Shown here: one piece after another, positions 1 through 9,304 of the stretch
Layout of the letters: each line of letters begins with the position of its first letter
Numbering within the stretch: the first letter of the stretch is position 1
Notes under the pieces: generated by a model
Seen by the model: the letters and a program-made list of their open reading frames with translations, nothing else
Database searches by the model: none
What the model was told of the DNA's origin: nothing
Origin: an uncultured Flavobacteriales bacterium
GTDB lineage: Bacteria > Bacteroidota > Bacteroidia > Palsa-965
DNA length: 63,900 bases
Reading direction: 5' to 3'
Assembly (NCBI GenBank): GCA_903873905.1
Contig: CAIQQJ010000178.1
Coordinates: 1 to 63,900, forward strand
Program-made: the position numbers and the translations under genes

Positions 1-2
1 CC

Positions 3-824
3 ATAAGCATTGATCCAACTGGGAATATATTTTTAACAGGATATTTTAATGGCGACTCAATCACTTTCGGTTCCACAACACTGACAAATCCAAATGCAAA
101 CTGGAATTCTTATGATGTGTTCGTCGTCAAATTTGATTCAAATGGAAATGTAATTTGGGCGAACAGTGCAATAGGCACAGCAGATGATCGATCTTATTCA
201 ATAAGTTCTGATGTATCAGGCAGTGCTTTTATAATAGGAAAGTTTTCCAGCCCGATCATCACTTTCGGTTCCACTATTCTCATTCGGCCTTTGGCTTCAA
301 TTGATCCAATATTCATTGTCAAGTTCGATGCAAATGGCAATGTGATTTGCGAATCAGCCCTTGCAAGCGGTGGCGATGACAATAGTGGTATAAGTGCTGA
401 TCATTTTGGCAATGCTTATATAGTTGGCGACTTTCAAGTAAACCCTTTCATTGTCGGTTCTGATACATTAGCATTGTCAGGGCTTCGAGAGGATGTTTTT
501 GTTGCAAAATTTAGGGCTAATTGTATTGTTGAATCAGTGCCAGAATTCCATAATGAAAATCCCATCACCATCTCTCCCAACCCCTCCAATGGAATTTTCA
601 CAATAAGCGGGACTGGGGACTCAAGACTGGGGACAGTGGAAATTGAAATCGACAATCTCTTCGGAGAAATCATTTTCTCCGAATGGATCCCTTCCGGACA
701 ATCAACTATCATCAATCAAACATCAACAATCGATCTGAGCAATGAAGTGAATGGGATTTATTTTGTGCGAGTGATGGAGGGGAATAAATTAATTGGCGTG
801 GGAAAAATAATTGTTACGGATTAG
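3..824 (+). CDS. Secreted SBBP-repeat protein with T9SS sorting domain (5' end outside window)
   Basis: The frame is open from the left edge (first full codon at base 3), so this is the C-terminal 273 residues of a larger protein. Tandem units of the form VFVVKFDSNGNVIW and IFIVKFDANGNV, with D-x-x-G-x-x-Y/F-x-x-G between them, match SBBP beta-propeller repeats of surface proteins. The last ~80 residues form a type A T9SS sorting domain: an SPNPSNG start, GEIIFSEW in the middle, GIYFVRV, and a basic/hydrophobic end (KIIVTD). T9SS cargo crosses the outer membrane and loses this domain. A GTG at 117 is only an internal valine codon. The function of the mature protein cannot be told. Family call is secure; role unknown. 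Confidence 0.85.
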   Translation: MSIDPTGNIFLTGYFNGDSITFGSTTLTNPNANWNSYDVFVVKFDSNGNVIWANSAIGTADDRSYSISSDVSGSAFIIGKFSSPIITFGSTILIRPLASIDPIFIVKFDANGNVICESALASGGDDNSGISADHFGNAYIVGDFQVNPFIVGSDTLALSGLREDVFVAKFRANCIVESVPEFHNENPITISPNPSNGIFTISGTGDSRLGTVEIEIDNLFGEIIFSEWIPSGQSTIINQTSTIDLSNEVNGIYFVRVMEGNKLIGVGKIIVTD

Positions 825-857
825 GCGTATTTTTGATTAAACAAATAAAAAAATCCC

Positions 858-1124
858 TTGCCAACTATTTCCATGTTTTTTGGATTGATTATCAGGATGT
901 ATTATTCTCCCAAAGAACACAATCCTCCGCACATTCATGTGTACTATCAGGATTTGGCATCCGTTGTAAATATTGAGAATTGTAAAATCGTGAAAGGAAA
1001 TTTACCGGCAAAACAAACAAGATTAGTGAATGCATGGATTGAAATTCACAAGGAAGAATTGCTTGCGAATTGGGAATTATGCCAGAACGGAGAAAAACCA
1101 TTTCAGATTCAACCTTTGCAATAA
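858..1124 (+). CDS. DUF4160 domain protein
   Basis: An 88-residue protein starting at a TTG codon with MPTISMFFG, the usual opening of DUF4160 proteins. The diagnostic block is IRMYYSPKEHNPPHIHVYY near residues 13-31. The gene ends one base before the start of the DUF2442 gene, so the two are almost certainly co-transcribed and translationally coupled. DUF4160 and DUF2442 genes are often paired in bacteria; they have been suspected to be toxin-antitoxin-like or regulatory modules, but no activity is established that I know of. Start choice rests on the family-typical N-terminus, since the first ATG would remove it. Confidence 0.85.
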   Translation: MPTISMFFGLIIRMYYSPKEHNPPHIHVYYQDLASVVNIENCKIVKGNLPAKQTRLVNAWIEIHKEELLANWELCQNGEKPFQIQPLQ

Positions 1125-1125
1125 A

Positions 1126-1446
1126 ATGAAAAGTTATCTAGCTATAATTGACGTTAAGCCACTTGGGGATTATCAACTTCTACTGACTTTTGCGAATGGC
1201 GAAAAGCGAATGTTCGATGCAAAGCCCTATCTCAACAAAGGTATTTTCAAAGAACTCAAATCGCCGGAAGTATTCAATACGGCTCACATCAGTTTTGATA
1301 CAGTTGCATGGAACAACGAAGCTGATTTTGATCCTGAAATGTTGTATGAATTGAGCAAACGTATAAAGGAAAAAAAATATTCCAAAGCAAAAAATCAATT
1401 CTCGTCAGCAGCCGAACCTGTAATCAAATACAAGAAAAGGAAATAG
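1126..1446 (+). CDS. DUF2442 domain protein
   Basis: A 106-residue protein read from the ATG one base after the DUF4160 stop codon. The pattern (short beta strands with LLLTFANGEKRMFD, then a PYL..G.F..L block and VAWNNEADFDPEMLY) is that of DUF2442, a small domain often encoded beside DUF4160. The C-terminus has a basic tail (KYKKRK) that could contact nucleic acid, but this is only a guess. A longer in-frame extension to 1030 would overlap the DUF4160 gene and is not favoured. Together the pair forms a compact two-gene cassette between two T9SS-related sequences. Confidence 0.8.
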   Translation: MKSYLAIIDVKPLGDYQLLLTFANGEKRMFDAKPYLNKGIFKELKSPEVFNTAHISFDTVAWNNEADFDPEMLYELSKRIKEKKYSKAKNQFSSAAEPVIKYKKRK

Positions 1447-1453
1447 CAATAAG

Positions 1454-1546
1454 GATCGTGGTGATTTGTCGAGTGGAATTTATTTTGTGCGTTTGGTGGA
1501 GGGAAATAAATTAATCGGGACGGGGAAAATAATTATTACGGATTAA
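1454..1546 (+). pseudogene. Orphan T9SS sorting-domain fragment
   Basis: Right after the DUF2442 stop the sequence reads, in one frame, DLSSGIYFVRLVEGNK then LIGTGKIIITD and a stop at 1544-1546. This is nearly the same as the last residues of the secreted protein at the left edge (GIYFVRVMEGNK, KIIVTD), also at DNA level. There is no start codon and no upstream domain. It is therefore the detached 3' end of a second T9SS cargo gene, left behind when the sequence before it was replaced or deleted. The DUF4160/DUF2442 cassette lies exactly between the two homologous tails. Confidence 0.7.
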
Positions 1547-1630
1547 AAAAATGCCGGACATAAAATCCAGCATTCTATTAAATCCATTAAAAGCCACAGC
1601 GTCACAGCATCACAGAGAAAAATAATCTAT

Positions 1631-1664
1631 CATCTGCACATCTGTAATCTGAAATCTGCACATC
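1631..1664 (+). repeat. Dispersed short repeat, ATCTGCACATC family (copy 1)
   Basis: Two ATCTGCACATC cores separated by a TGTAATCTGAA link. Related copies lie at about 10931-11021 and 32571-32605. This copy touches the clpB stop codon, so it would lie in the 3' end of the clpB transcript. Confidence 0.6.
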
Positions 1665-4299
1665 ATTTCTTCACCAATTTCTTAGCTTTCTCTTCCGTAG
1701 AAACGGGTGCTCTGAAAACAATTTCCTTATCGAAAACATCCACAACAATTTCCTGGTGTTTTTGAATTTTTCCAGAAAGCATTTCTTTCGATAATTCATT
1801 CAACACTTTTTTCTGCAGCATGCGTTTGATCGGACGCGCACCGAATTGTGGATCGTATCCCAATTCCGCCATCCATTCAATCGCTTCTTTTGTTGCGGTG
1901 AGTTTAACATCATTTTCCGCAAGCAATTTTTCGATTTGTTTGAATTGCAGTTTCACAATCTCTTCAACATTTTCACGCGTGAGTGGTGTGAACATGATGA
2001 TTTCATCAATACGATTCAGAAATTCAGGACGAATATTTTTCTTCAACAAATCAAAAACTTCCGTCTTTGTTTTTGCCATGATTGCATCTTTATTTTTTTC
2101 AGTCATCCCTTCAAAATTTTCCTGAATGAGATGCGAACCCATATTCGAAGTCATGATGATGATGGTGTTTTTGAAATTCACCACGCGACCTTTATTGTCG
2201 GTCAATCTTCCATCATCCAAAACTTGCAAGAGAATATTAAAAACATCGGGATGCGCTTTTTCAATTTCATCCAACAAAATAACAGAGTAGGGGCGACGAC
2301 GAACAGCTTCTGTCAATTGTCCGCCTTCATCATACCCAACATAGCCGGGAGGCGCTCCCACCAAACGCGAAACACTATGACGTTCCTGATATTCGCTCAT
2401 GTCAATTCGTGTCATGGAATTTTCATTGTTGAATAAAAATTCCGCAAGTGCTTTTGCCAATTCTGTTTTTCCAACACCTGTTGTTCCAAGAAAAATAAAT
2501 GAACCAATCGGTTTGCGTTGATCTTGCAATCCCGCACGACTTCTTCGCACGGCATCTGAAATTGCTTCAATCGCTTCTTCTTGTCCAACCACACGTTGAT
2601 GCAATTCTCCTTCGAGCAACAATAATTTTTCTCTTTCACTTTGCAACATTCTTGAAACAGGAATTCCTGTCCATTGTGCCACCACACTGGCAATGTCTTC
2701 ACTATCGACTTCCTCTTTGATGAGTGGCGTTCCAGTTTTATTTGTCTCTTCTAATTTTTTCTTTACAATTTCCAAACGATCTTCCGCTTCCTTCATTCTT
2801 CCATAACGGATTTCAGCAACTTTTCCATAATCGCCAGCACGTTCTGCATGATCCGCTTCGAATTTCAGATTTTCTATTTTTTCTTTTTCCTTCTGAATAT
2901 TTTCCACCACATCTTTTTCCGATTGCCATTGTGCGCGAAGATCAGCACGCTTGTCATTCAGATCCGCAATTTCTCTTCCGAGATCTTCGAGTTTCACTTT
3001 ATCATTTTCACGTTTGATCGCTTCACGTTCAATTTCCAGTTGACGAATTTTTCTTTCAATCGTTTCCAATTCTGCCGGCATGGAATTGATTTCCATTCTC
3101 AATTTCGATGCTGCTTCATCAATCAAGTCGATTGCTTTGTCCGGAAGAAAACGATCATTGATGTAACGTTGAGAAAGTTCAACAGCAGCAATAATCGCTT
3201 CATCCTTGATTCGAACTTTGTGATGCGCTTCGTATTTTTCCTTGATGCCGCGAAGAATTGAAATGGCATCTTCCGCAGAAGGTTCATCCACCATCACTTT
3301 TTGAAAACGACGTTCAAGTGCTTTGTCTTTTTCAAAATATTTCTGGAATTCATTTAAGGTTGTTGCACCAATCGCGCGAAGTTCACCTCGAGCCAATGCA
3401 GGTTTCAAAATATTAGCAGCGTCCATTGCACCTTCGCCACCGCCAGCGCCAACGAGTGTGTGAATTTCGTCAATGAAAAGAATGATTTCACCTTCAGCGC
3501 TTGTCACTTCTTTCACAACGGATTTCAATCGTTCTTCAAATTCACCTTTGTATTTCGCACCCGCAATGAGCGCGCCCATGTCGAGAGAAAAAATCTGTTT
3601 TGATTTCAAATTATCAGGAACATCACCATTCACAATTCTGTGCGCGATTCCTTCAGCGATAGCCGTTTTACCAACACCAGGTTCACCAACAAGAATCGGA
3701 TTGTTTTTCGTTCTGCGTGTAAGAATTTGCAACACACGACGAATTTCCTCATCACGTCCAATGACAGGATCTAATTTTCCATCGCGCGCCTGCTTGTTGA
3801 GATTGATCGCGTATTTATTTAGTGAATCCAACGTTTCTTCATGCGAAGCGCTGGTAACGGTGGATCCTTTACGCAATTCACGAATGGCAGTTTTCAAATC
3901 TTTGGAAGTAATGCCATTATCTTTCATCATCTGCGCAACCTGATCGCTTGTATCGAGCAATGCCAATAACAAATGTTCAATGGAAACAAATTCATCATTG
4001 AATTCCTTCAAATGATTGACAGCTTTTACCAATGCCTGATTTGCTGTATTGGATAAATATTGCGTGCCACCGCCAGAAACTTTCGGATAAGAATCATTGA
4101 TGCGATCAACAAGTTGCGTGAAGAGGTTTGTATTAACGTTCAGTTTCTTCAGAAGAAACGGCGTTACATTTTCGTCTACAGCGAGAATTCCTTTCAGAAG
4201 GTGTCCAGTTTCAACAGCTTGGTTATTGTTTGCTGTGGCTAATTGTTGGGCCTCCTGAATGGCTTCCTGCGATTTGAGTGTAAAGTTGTTGAGATTCAT
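1663..4299 (-). CDS. clpB: ATP-dependent disaggregase ClpB (Hsp100)
   Basis: An 878-residue Hsp100 chaperone that, with DnaK, pulls polypeptides out of aggregates in the cytosol. Order of parts: an N-terminal Clp repeat domain ([14 protein letters not shown], about 1-145); AAA-1 with Walker [10 protein letters not shown] and Walker B ILFIDEIH; a long coiled-coil middle domain (about 400-525, many E/K heptads), which distinguishes ClpB from ClpA and ClpC; AAA-2 with Walker [10 protein letters not shown] and [14 protein letters not shown]; and a C-terminal D2-small domain. The ATG at 4299 is preferred over an in-frame TTG two codons upstream. Length is normal for the family. No clear -7 box was found upstream, as may be expected for a stress-controlled gene. 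Confidence 0.97.
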   Translation of the reverse strand: MNLNNFTLKSQEAIQEAQQLATANNNQAVETGHLLKGILAVDENVTPFLLKKLNVNTNLFTQLVDRINDSYPKVSGGGTQYLSNTANQALVKAVNHLKEFNDEFVSIEHLLLALLDTSDQVAQMMKDNGITSKDLKTAIRELRKGSTVTSASHEETLDSLNKYAINLNKQARDGKLDPVIGRDEEIRRVLQILTRRTKNNPILVGEPGVGKTAIAEGIAHRIVNGDVPDNLKSKQIFSLDMGALIAGAKYKGEFEERLKSVVKEVTSAEGEIILFIDEIHTLVGAGGGEGAMDAANILKPALARGELRAIGATTLNEFQKYFEKDKALERRFQKVMVDEPSAEDAISILRGIKEKYEAHHKVRIKDEAIIAAVELSQRYINDRFLPDKAIDLIDEAASKLRMEINSMPAELETIERKIRQLEIEREAIKRENDKVKLEDLGREIADLNDKRADLRAQWQSEKDVVENIQKEKEKIENLKFEADHAERAGDYGKVAEIRYGRMKEAEDRLEIVKKKLEETNKTGTPLIKEEVDSEDIASVVAQWTGIPVSRMLQSEREKLLLLEGELHQRVVGQEEAIEAISDAVRRSRAGLQDQRKPIGSFIFLGTTGVGKTELAKALAEFLFNNENSMTRIDMSEYQERHSVSRLVGAPPGYVGYDEGGQLTEAVRRRPYSVILLDEIEKAHPDVFNILLQVLDDGRLTDNKGRVVNFKNTIIIMTSNMGSHLIQENFEGMTEKNKDAIMAKTKTEVFDLLKKNIRPEFLNRIDEIIMFTPLTRENVEEIVKLQFKQIEKLLAENDVKLTATKEAIEWMAELGYDPQFGARPIKRMLQKKVLNELSKEMLSGKIQKHQEIVVDVFDKEIVFRAPVSTEEKAKKLVKK

Positions 4300-4430
4300 A
4301 ATCAAGAGTATTAATAAAAAATAAGTTTATTAGAATACAATTAATGATGCTCAAAACACATACCTATTCCCAATTAATGCAATAAAGTCAGGATTATATG
4401 ATTTTTCCTGACGAAAGGTCGTGAAATAAA

Positions 4431-4462
4431 AAAGGGCTTCTGCCAAATGACAGAAGCCCTTT
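4431..4462 (-). terminator. Rho-independent terminator of the Asp-box protein gene
   Basis: A perfect 12-bp inverted repeat (AAAGGGCTTCTG / CAGAAGCCCTTT) with an 8-nt loop, followed on the minus strand by a T-rich run. It lies 19 bases after the stop codon of the gene that ends at 4481. Confidence 0.9.
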
Positions 4463-4480
4463 CCAAAAGATGAAAATGGA

Positions 4481-6352
4481 TTATTCGATAATCAGTTTTT
4501 TGCTGATCAAAGAAGTTCCTTCGATAATATTTACAAAATAAATACCTGCAGAAAGTTTAGCAACCTCAAGATTCAAGATTGATGTTCCCATAGGAAGATT
4601 TTTTGTTTGTGAAGAAACCATTTTGCCTGTAGCATTAAATACAGAAACAGTTACTTCCTGAGAGTTTTTCAGGTTCACCATTACGTTTGCATTTGAGCTA
4701 GTTGGGTTTGGATAAACTTCTACAGAGTTTAGGTTTGCATTGTGTTCAGAAACTCCACTAACTAGATCAGCAACCGGAACGTCAGCATAAACGATATCAT
4801 GAAGAACGTCTTGGTTATCTGGATCAGGATTAGTTGCAGTGAACAAACCATGTCCAGCAATTTGGTCGCGCATGTAAGTCAAATGCATTGAAGTGTTTAC
4901 TGTACGAGCCATAGAAGGATAAACCTTCTCTGATGTCAAATCTGGAGAGATGTTGTAAGGTGTAGTCCATGTTGCACCACCATCAGAGGTTGTCATAGCA
5001 TAAACGTTACGGAAGCTTTTTCCTGTACCATCATCTGTATTTTCCATGATGGAAGAGTAAGCAAGGTAAATGTTACCTGCAGCATCAATTCCTGATGTTG
5101 GGTGTGAAACCAAAGAAACTTGGTAAGTTCCCCAATTCGTTACATCAAGTACTCCGTTTGCATTTAGATCTTCTGGAGTAGCAAGAGTAATAGGCCAGCC
5201 CATTCCTTCGTGCCAGTACATAAGTTCTGCAGTTCCTGGGAAGTAACTTGTTCCAGTTGCTCCAGTACCATCATTCAAAATGCGCATTTTTCCGAACCAA
5301 ACGTGAACATTTCCAGAGTTGTCAATCAAACAACTCAAGGATGCATCATTTGTTACAAGTGTATCAACAATTCCGTCCGCAGGAATAGTATCAGTCAGAA
5401 CATCTGTCCAAGGTGTGAAAGGGAAATCTTGAATAATTGTTTTTGTCCAAGTAACACCACCATCAATAGATTTTGCAAGAACTACGTCCTCACCGAATCC
5501 ACCGATTACGATTGCAACTGTATTTCCTTTTGCATCCATTGCATAACCATCTCCATTCAAACTGTATACCTGTGTGCTGTCAAATGCAGAAAGAAGTTGA
5601 TTTTGAACTGCGAAAGTTTGACCACCATCGTTTGAACGAGAGTACATCATACAGCCATCCTGTCCATGGTAAATAGCACCACCATTACCTGTAGGTTCTG
5701 TAACAGCGATGTGATGAATTACATCTCCTGCAGCTCCACCAACAGCCATACGTGGCCACAAGCAGAAGAAGCCGAAGCCCGGAGGGTTTGAAATTAGAGC
5801 AGTGTTATCTGTCCAAGGTCCTGATCCTTTTACAGGGCGGTAACAGAAATGCATCACAGAATTTGCAGTGTTGTGTGCAGCTGTCATTTCCAATCCGTTG
5901 TCTAAAACAACTAAATCAGGGAAACCTGTACGTGTTGCTTCGTTACGTGTTGTTGCAATAGGACCCCAAGTTGTACCATCGAAATAGTTGTAACCTGTTC
6001 CACGGTCAGGCCAAGAAAGCCATGCACCAAGACCTAATGTGTAAGCGATACTTACAGTTCCATCGCTATTGAAAGCAACACGGCGGTAAGTAGAAGAGTT
6101 TGTTTGAAGTGTATATTTTGTTTGTCCAACAACAACTTCATTCGTTGTAAGCGGAGCCATTGGAGGTAAGTTTGCAATTCGTGCAGCAGCCTCATCTGTT
6201 TGAGCATAAACGCGACTGAATTGCGTTTCGTCACCCTGTTGTAGGTATTTTGCAGGTGTTGGATTTGCAACCTTGATTACATGTACTGGTTGCTGTGCAC
6301 CAACACTAAGACCGGCCACCATAGCCCCAATCATTAGTAGTGATTTTTTCAT
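4481..6352 (-). CDS. Secreted Asp-box (BNR/sialidase-fold) protein with T9SS sorting domain
   Basis: A 623-residue secreted protein. A signal peptide (MKKSLLMIGAMVAGLSVGAQ) is followed by a region with three Asp-box motifs (SNDGGQTF, SIDGGVTW, TSDGGATW). These mark the beta-propeller fold used by sialidases and many non-enzymatic surface proteins. The final ~80 residues are a type A T9SS sorting domain (VEVYPNPTSS, GIYFVNI, KKLIIE). I see no sialidase FRIP motif or catalytic triad that I could assign, so an enzymatic role is not claimed. It stands alone, with its own promoter box and terminator. Confidence 0.85.
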   Translation of the reverse strand: MKKSLLMIGAMVAGLSVGAQQPVHVIKVANPTPAKYLQQGDETQFSRVYAQTDEAAARIANLPPMAPLTTNEVVVGQTKYTLQTNSSTYRRVAFNSDGTVSIAYTLGLGAWLSWPDRGTGYNYFDGTTWGPIATTRNEATRTGFPDLVVLDNGLEMTAAHNTANSVMHFCYRPVKGSGPWTDNTALISNPPGFGFFCLWPRMAVGGAAGDVIHHIAVTEPTGNGGAIYHGQDGCMMYSRSNDGGQTFAVQNQLLSAFDSTQVYSLNGDGYAMDAKGNTVAIVIGGFGEDVVLAKSIDGGVTWTKTIIQDFPFTPWTDVLTDTIPADGIVDTLVTNDASLSCLIDNSGNVHVWFGKMRILNDGTGATGTSYFPGTAELMYWHEGMGWPITLATPEDLNANGVLDVTNWGTYQVSLVSHPTSGIDAAGNIYLAYSSIMENTDDGTGKSFRNVYAMTTSDGGATWTTPYNISPDLTSEKVYPSMARTVNTSMHLTYMRDQIAGHGLFTATNPDPDNQDVLHDIVYADVPVADLVSGVSEHNANLNSVEVYPNPTSSNANVMVNLKNSQEVTVSVFNATGKMVSSQTKNLPMGTSILNLEVAKLSAGIYFVNIIEGTSLISKKLIIE

Positions 6353-6418
6353 TGATGAAGTTTTTTAGTTTTTGTTAGATTAAGGCGGGAACGCCAAAAA
6401 ATTAATTAATTGTAAAGA

Positions 6419-6426
6419 CAAATATA
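6419..6426 (-). promoter_or_regulatory. Candidate -7 box (TATATTTG) for the Asp-box protein gene
   Basis: CAAATATA on the plus strand reads TATATTTG on the minus strand, matching the Bacteroidota -7 consensus TAnnTTTG. A TTTG lies upstream but at a short spacing (15 nt), so the -33 element is unclear. The implied leader is about 60 nt. Confidence 0.5.
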
Positions 6427-6806
6427 GAATAATAGTCTCTTCAAATTGAGACGGATATTATTTTTTTACCCACTTTTTAGATGTATAAATGTTCATTACT
6501 AAAAGGGCTTTTTGTTTTTGGATTTTGTTAATGTTGATTCAAAACTCTTTTGAATTATTATTTTTTAAAATAAGGAATCTATAGAATTATTGATTGGTAA
6601 TGAAGGACGCCAAACTTCCGCTAATTAATGATTGAATCGATTTGTTCAAATTTTGGCTTACGTCAATATGTTGTTAGTCAGGAAGATACGGATTTATGTG
6701 ATTTAGATCTTTTTCTGACTTTTTGTCTTGCGAATAATTTAGTCCCTGATAGTCAATTCATTTATGCAAAGTGGATTATTTATTTAGATAGCGATAGATT
6801 CTGGCT
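6427..6806. other. AT-rich divergent intergenic region
   Basis: The space between the divergent Asp-box protein gene and rpsA. It is very AT-rich. An open frame starting at 6628 runs into rpsA but has no protein-like features. Nothing else is recognisable apart from the promoter boxes at either end. Confidence 0.5.
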
Positions 6807-6814
6807 TATCTTTG
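6807..6814 (+). promoter_or_regulatory. Candidate -7 box (TATCTTTG) for rpsA
   Basis: A full match to TAnnTTTG about 100 nt upstream of the rpsA ATG. The -33 position holds only a partial TTTAG. The long leader could carry translational autocontrol of rpsA, as known in other bacteria, but no structure was identified. Confidence 0.5.
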
Positions 6815-6916
6815 TTCCCCTTAAAAGAAAAAATGGGATTTACCGGCAAATCCCTCGTTTAATCGCCTTTATCTGCCGGAATAGAGGCCAGTGTGAAAAC
6901 ACAAAAATTAAAAAAA

Positions 6917-8740
6917 ATGTCAGAAAATTTAACTGCTCCATTGGTTCAACCAGAATTTGACTGGGATACCGTTGGGAAAAAACAGGATTTCTATTCGAAA
7001 GAAGAAATCGAACGTCTCGAAGTACTTTATGGTGGAACACTCAAATCGATTGTTGACCATGAATTAGTTGAGGGAGCTGTTGTATCAAAAAACAACAAAG
7101 AAGTAGTCGTGAATATCGGCTACAAATCTGATGGAGTAGTTCCTCTTTCAGAATTTCGCTACAATCCTGATTTGAAAATCGGTGATAAAGTGGAAGTTTA
7201 TGTTGAAAGTCAAGAAGACAAAAGTGGTCAACTTGTTCTATCACATAAAAAAGCACGTGCAATGAAATCATGGGAGCGTATCAACAATGCTCTTAATGGA
7301 GACGAAATCATTAAAGGTTTTGTTAAATGCCGTACTAAAGGTGGTCTTATCGTTGATGTTTTTGGAATCGAGGCTTTCTTGCCAGGTTCACAAATTGACG
7401 TTAAGCCTATTCGTGATTATGATATTTATGTTGGAAAAACAATGGAATTCAAAGTTGTGAAAATCAACAATGAGTTTAAGAACGTTGTTGTTTCTCATAA
7501 AGCTCTTATCGAAGAAGAACTTGAAGCACAGAAAAAAGAGATCATCGGAAAACTTGAAAAAGGTCAAGTACTTGAAGGAACTGTTAAGAATATTACCAGT
7601 TACGGAGTATTTGTTGACTTAGGTGGTGTTGATGGTCTTATTCACATAACCGATTTGTCATGGGGACGTATTTCTCACCCAGAAGAAATCGTTAAACTTG
7701 ATCAGAAAATCAATGTTGTTATCCTTGATTTTGATGATCAGAAAAAACGTATTGCACTTGGTCTTAAACAACTTTCTTCCCATCCTTGGGAAGGTCTTTC
7801 TGCTGATCTCAAAGTTGGAGATAAAGTTAAAGGCCGCGTAGTTGTTATTGCTGATTATGGTGCTTTCGTTGAAGTTCAAGCAGGCGTTGAAGGACTCATT
7901 CACGTTTCCGAAATGTCTTGGTCACAACATTTGCGCAGCGCACAGGACTTCTTGAAAGTTAGTGATGAAGTTGAAGCAGTTGTATTGACACTTGATCGTG
8001 ATGAGCGTAAAATGTCACTTGGTATTAAACAACTAAGTCCTGATCCTTGGAAAGATATTCTTGATAAATATCCAAAGAATTCTCGCCACACAGCTAAGGT
8101 TCGCAATTTCACCAATTTTGGAATCTTCGTTGAATTGGAAGAAGGAATTGATGGTTTGATTCATATCTCTGATTTGAGTTGGTCTAAAAAAATCAAGCAC
8201 CCATCAGAATTCACTAAAATCGGTGAAACCATTGATGTAATTGTTCTTGATGTTGATGTTGAAAATCGTCGTCTGAGTCTTGGTCACAAACAACTTGAGG
8301 AGAACCCTTGGGATGTTTTCGAAACAGTATTCACTGTTGGATCTGACCACAAAGGAACAATCATCAGTGCAAATGATAAAGGTGCTGTTGTACAACTTCC
8401 TTATGGAGTTGAAGCATTCTGCCCTAATAAGCATTTGATGAAAGTCGAAGGTGGCAACGCCAAAGTCGAAGAAATTCTTGACTTCAAAGTATTGGAATTC
8501 AATAAAGATTCCAAGAAAATCATTGTGTCGCACCGTAATACCAACGAAGCGATTGCAATTGAAGAAAAAGAATCGCGCGGCGGTGCTAAGAAAGAAGGCG
8601 GAAGCAAAGGCGCCGGAGAAGAAACCAAAAAAGCTGTTAAGAAGGTTAAAGACAACCAAGAAAAAACAACTTTTGGTGACGTTGCCGGATTAGCTGATTT
8701 GAAATCTGCTCTCGAAGACAAAGAACAAGGCAAAGAATAA
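6917..8740 (+). CDS. rpsA: 30S ribosomal protein S1
   Basis: A 607-residue S1 protein that helps the 30S subunit bind mRNA. Six S1 (OB-fold) repeats are visible, each with a G-x-V-x(n)-YGVFVDL- or YGAFVEV-like core and a GLIHISDLSW-like strand; the last three are the most regular. The C-terminal tail (after about residue 540) is a highly charged K/E-rich extension, common in this phylum. The ATG at 6917 begins MSENLTAPLVQPEFDWD; an in-frame GTG eight codons upstream is less likely. The gene is monocistronic: it has its own promoter box and a strong terminator. Confidence 0.96.
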   Translation: MSENLTAPLVQPEFDWDTVGKKQDFYSKEEIERLEVLYGGTLKSIVDHELVEGAVVSKNNKEVVVNIGYKSDGVVPLSEFRYNPDLKIGDKVEVYVESQEDKSGQLVLSHKKARAMKSWERINNALNGDEIIKGFVKCRTKGGLIVDVFGIEAFLPGSQIDVKPIRDYDIYVGKTMEFKVVKINNEFKNVVVSHKALIEEELEAQKKEIIGKLEKGQVLEGTVKNITSYGVFVDLGGVDGLIHITDLSWGRISHPEEIVKLDQKINVVILDFDDQKKRIALGLKQLSSHPWEGLSADLKVGDKVKGRVVVIADYGAFVEVQAGVEGLIHVSEMSWSQHLRSAQDFLKVSDEVEAVVLTLDRDERKMSLGIKQLSPDPWKDILDKYPKNSRHTAKVRNFTNFGIFVELEEGIDGLIHISDLSWSKKIKHPSEFTKIGETIDVIVLDVDVENRRLSLGHKQLEENPWDVFETVFTVGSDHKGTIISANDKGAVVQLPYGVEAFCPNKHLMKVEGGNAKVEEILDFKVLEFNKDSKKIIVSHRNTNEAIAIEEKESRGGAKKEGGSKGAGEETKKAVKKVKDNQEKTTFGDVAGLADLKSALEDKEQGKE

Positions 8741-8752
8741 TAATGATAATGC

Positions 8753-8805
8753 ATCCGGGCGGTGCCTCCTCCCGGATTACTAAAAATCACGCCATGGTTT
8801 TTAGT
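8753..8805 (+). other. Two small hairpins between rpsA and its terminator
   Basis: ATCCGGG / CCCGGAT (8753-8759 with 8771-8777) and ACTAAAAA / TTTTTAGT (8779-8786 with 8798-8805) are perfect stems directly in front of the terminator. Together the three hairpins cover almost the whole rpsA 3' untranslated region. They may protect the transcript or be a processed 3' RNA; this is inference. Confidence 0.55.
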
Positions 8806-8806
8806 T

Positions 8807-8840
8807 GTCCCTCCTGAGAAATCAGGAGGGACTTTTTTTT
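8807..8840 (+). terminator. Rho-independent terminator of rpsA
   Basis: A perfect 11-bp stem (GTCCCTCCTGA / TCAGGAGGGAC) closed by a GAAA loop and followed by eight T residues. Confidence 0.95.
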
Positions 8841-9054
8841 AATTAATAATAGTCGAATGGATTGTTCTATAATTGTCTCAAATAAAACTTAGCTTTTCCT
8901 TAGGATCTTCACGCAAAACAGTGAGGGGAATCACGAATTCAATTGACTGTTTTAGTTTGATTCGGTTTTGTGCGAATGTAATTTTGAAAATCTCAATTAG
9001 AGTTTTCAAGTCATTTTGCGAATTAAATAACAAAACCTTTAAAACAAGAATCCT

Positions 9055-9297
9055 TTGCTTTTGCTAAATGGAATTTTATCGTTGATGGTAACACTGTTCA
9101 TGCTGATAAGAATGAAAGAGTATCAGGAATGGAAGATCATTCAGGGTATTGTATTTATCGGATGGGTTTTGGTAGAGTTTTTTCTAATCCAAGAGGCTAA
9201 TACCTTGAAAATATCTTATTTGATTTTGGGTGGGGCGATTCTACTTGGTGGAATTATATTGGGAAGAAGCAGCAGTGATGAAAGAGGAAATAACTAA
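9055..9297 (+). CDS. Small predicted membrane protein
   Basis: An 80-residue protein if started at TTG 9055, or 70 residues from the ATG at 9085. Three hydrophobic stretches are seen with the longer start (LLLNGILSLMVTLFMLI, IIQGIVFIGWVLVEFFLI, ISYLILGGAILLGGIIL), which favours the TTG. Between the first two is a charged loop (RMKEYQEW). The tail is polar (SSSDERGNN). I do not recognise a family. It faces the DUF5683 gene tail to tail with 7 bases between. The region 8841-9054 before it holds nothing recognisable. Confidence 0.5.
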   Translation: MLLLNGILSLMVTLFMLIRMKEYQEWKIIQGIVFIGWVLVEFFLIQEANTLKISYLILGGAILLGGIILGRSSSDERGNN

Positions 9298-9304
9298 TTC
9301 TCAC

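Noticed and set aside
4481-6352. Sialidase
   Set aside because: Asp boxes are present, but I could not find the FRIP motif or the catalytic arginine triad; called only an Asp-box beta-propeller protein.
6628-6960. A 110-codon frame upstream of and overlapping rpsA
   Set aside because: Its 3' part overlaps rpsA in another frame and its composition has no domain or signal features; it also runs through the rpsA promoter box.
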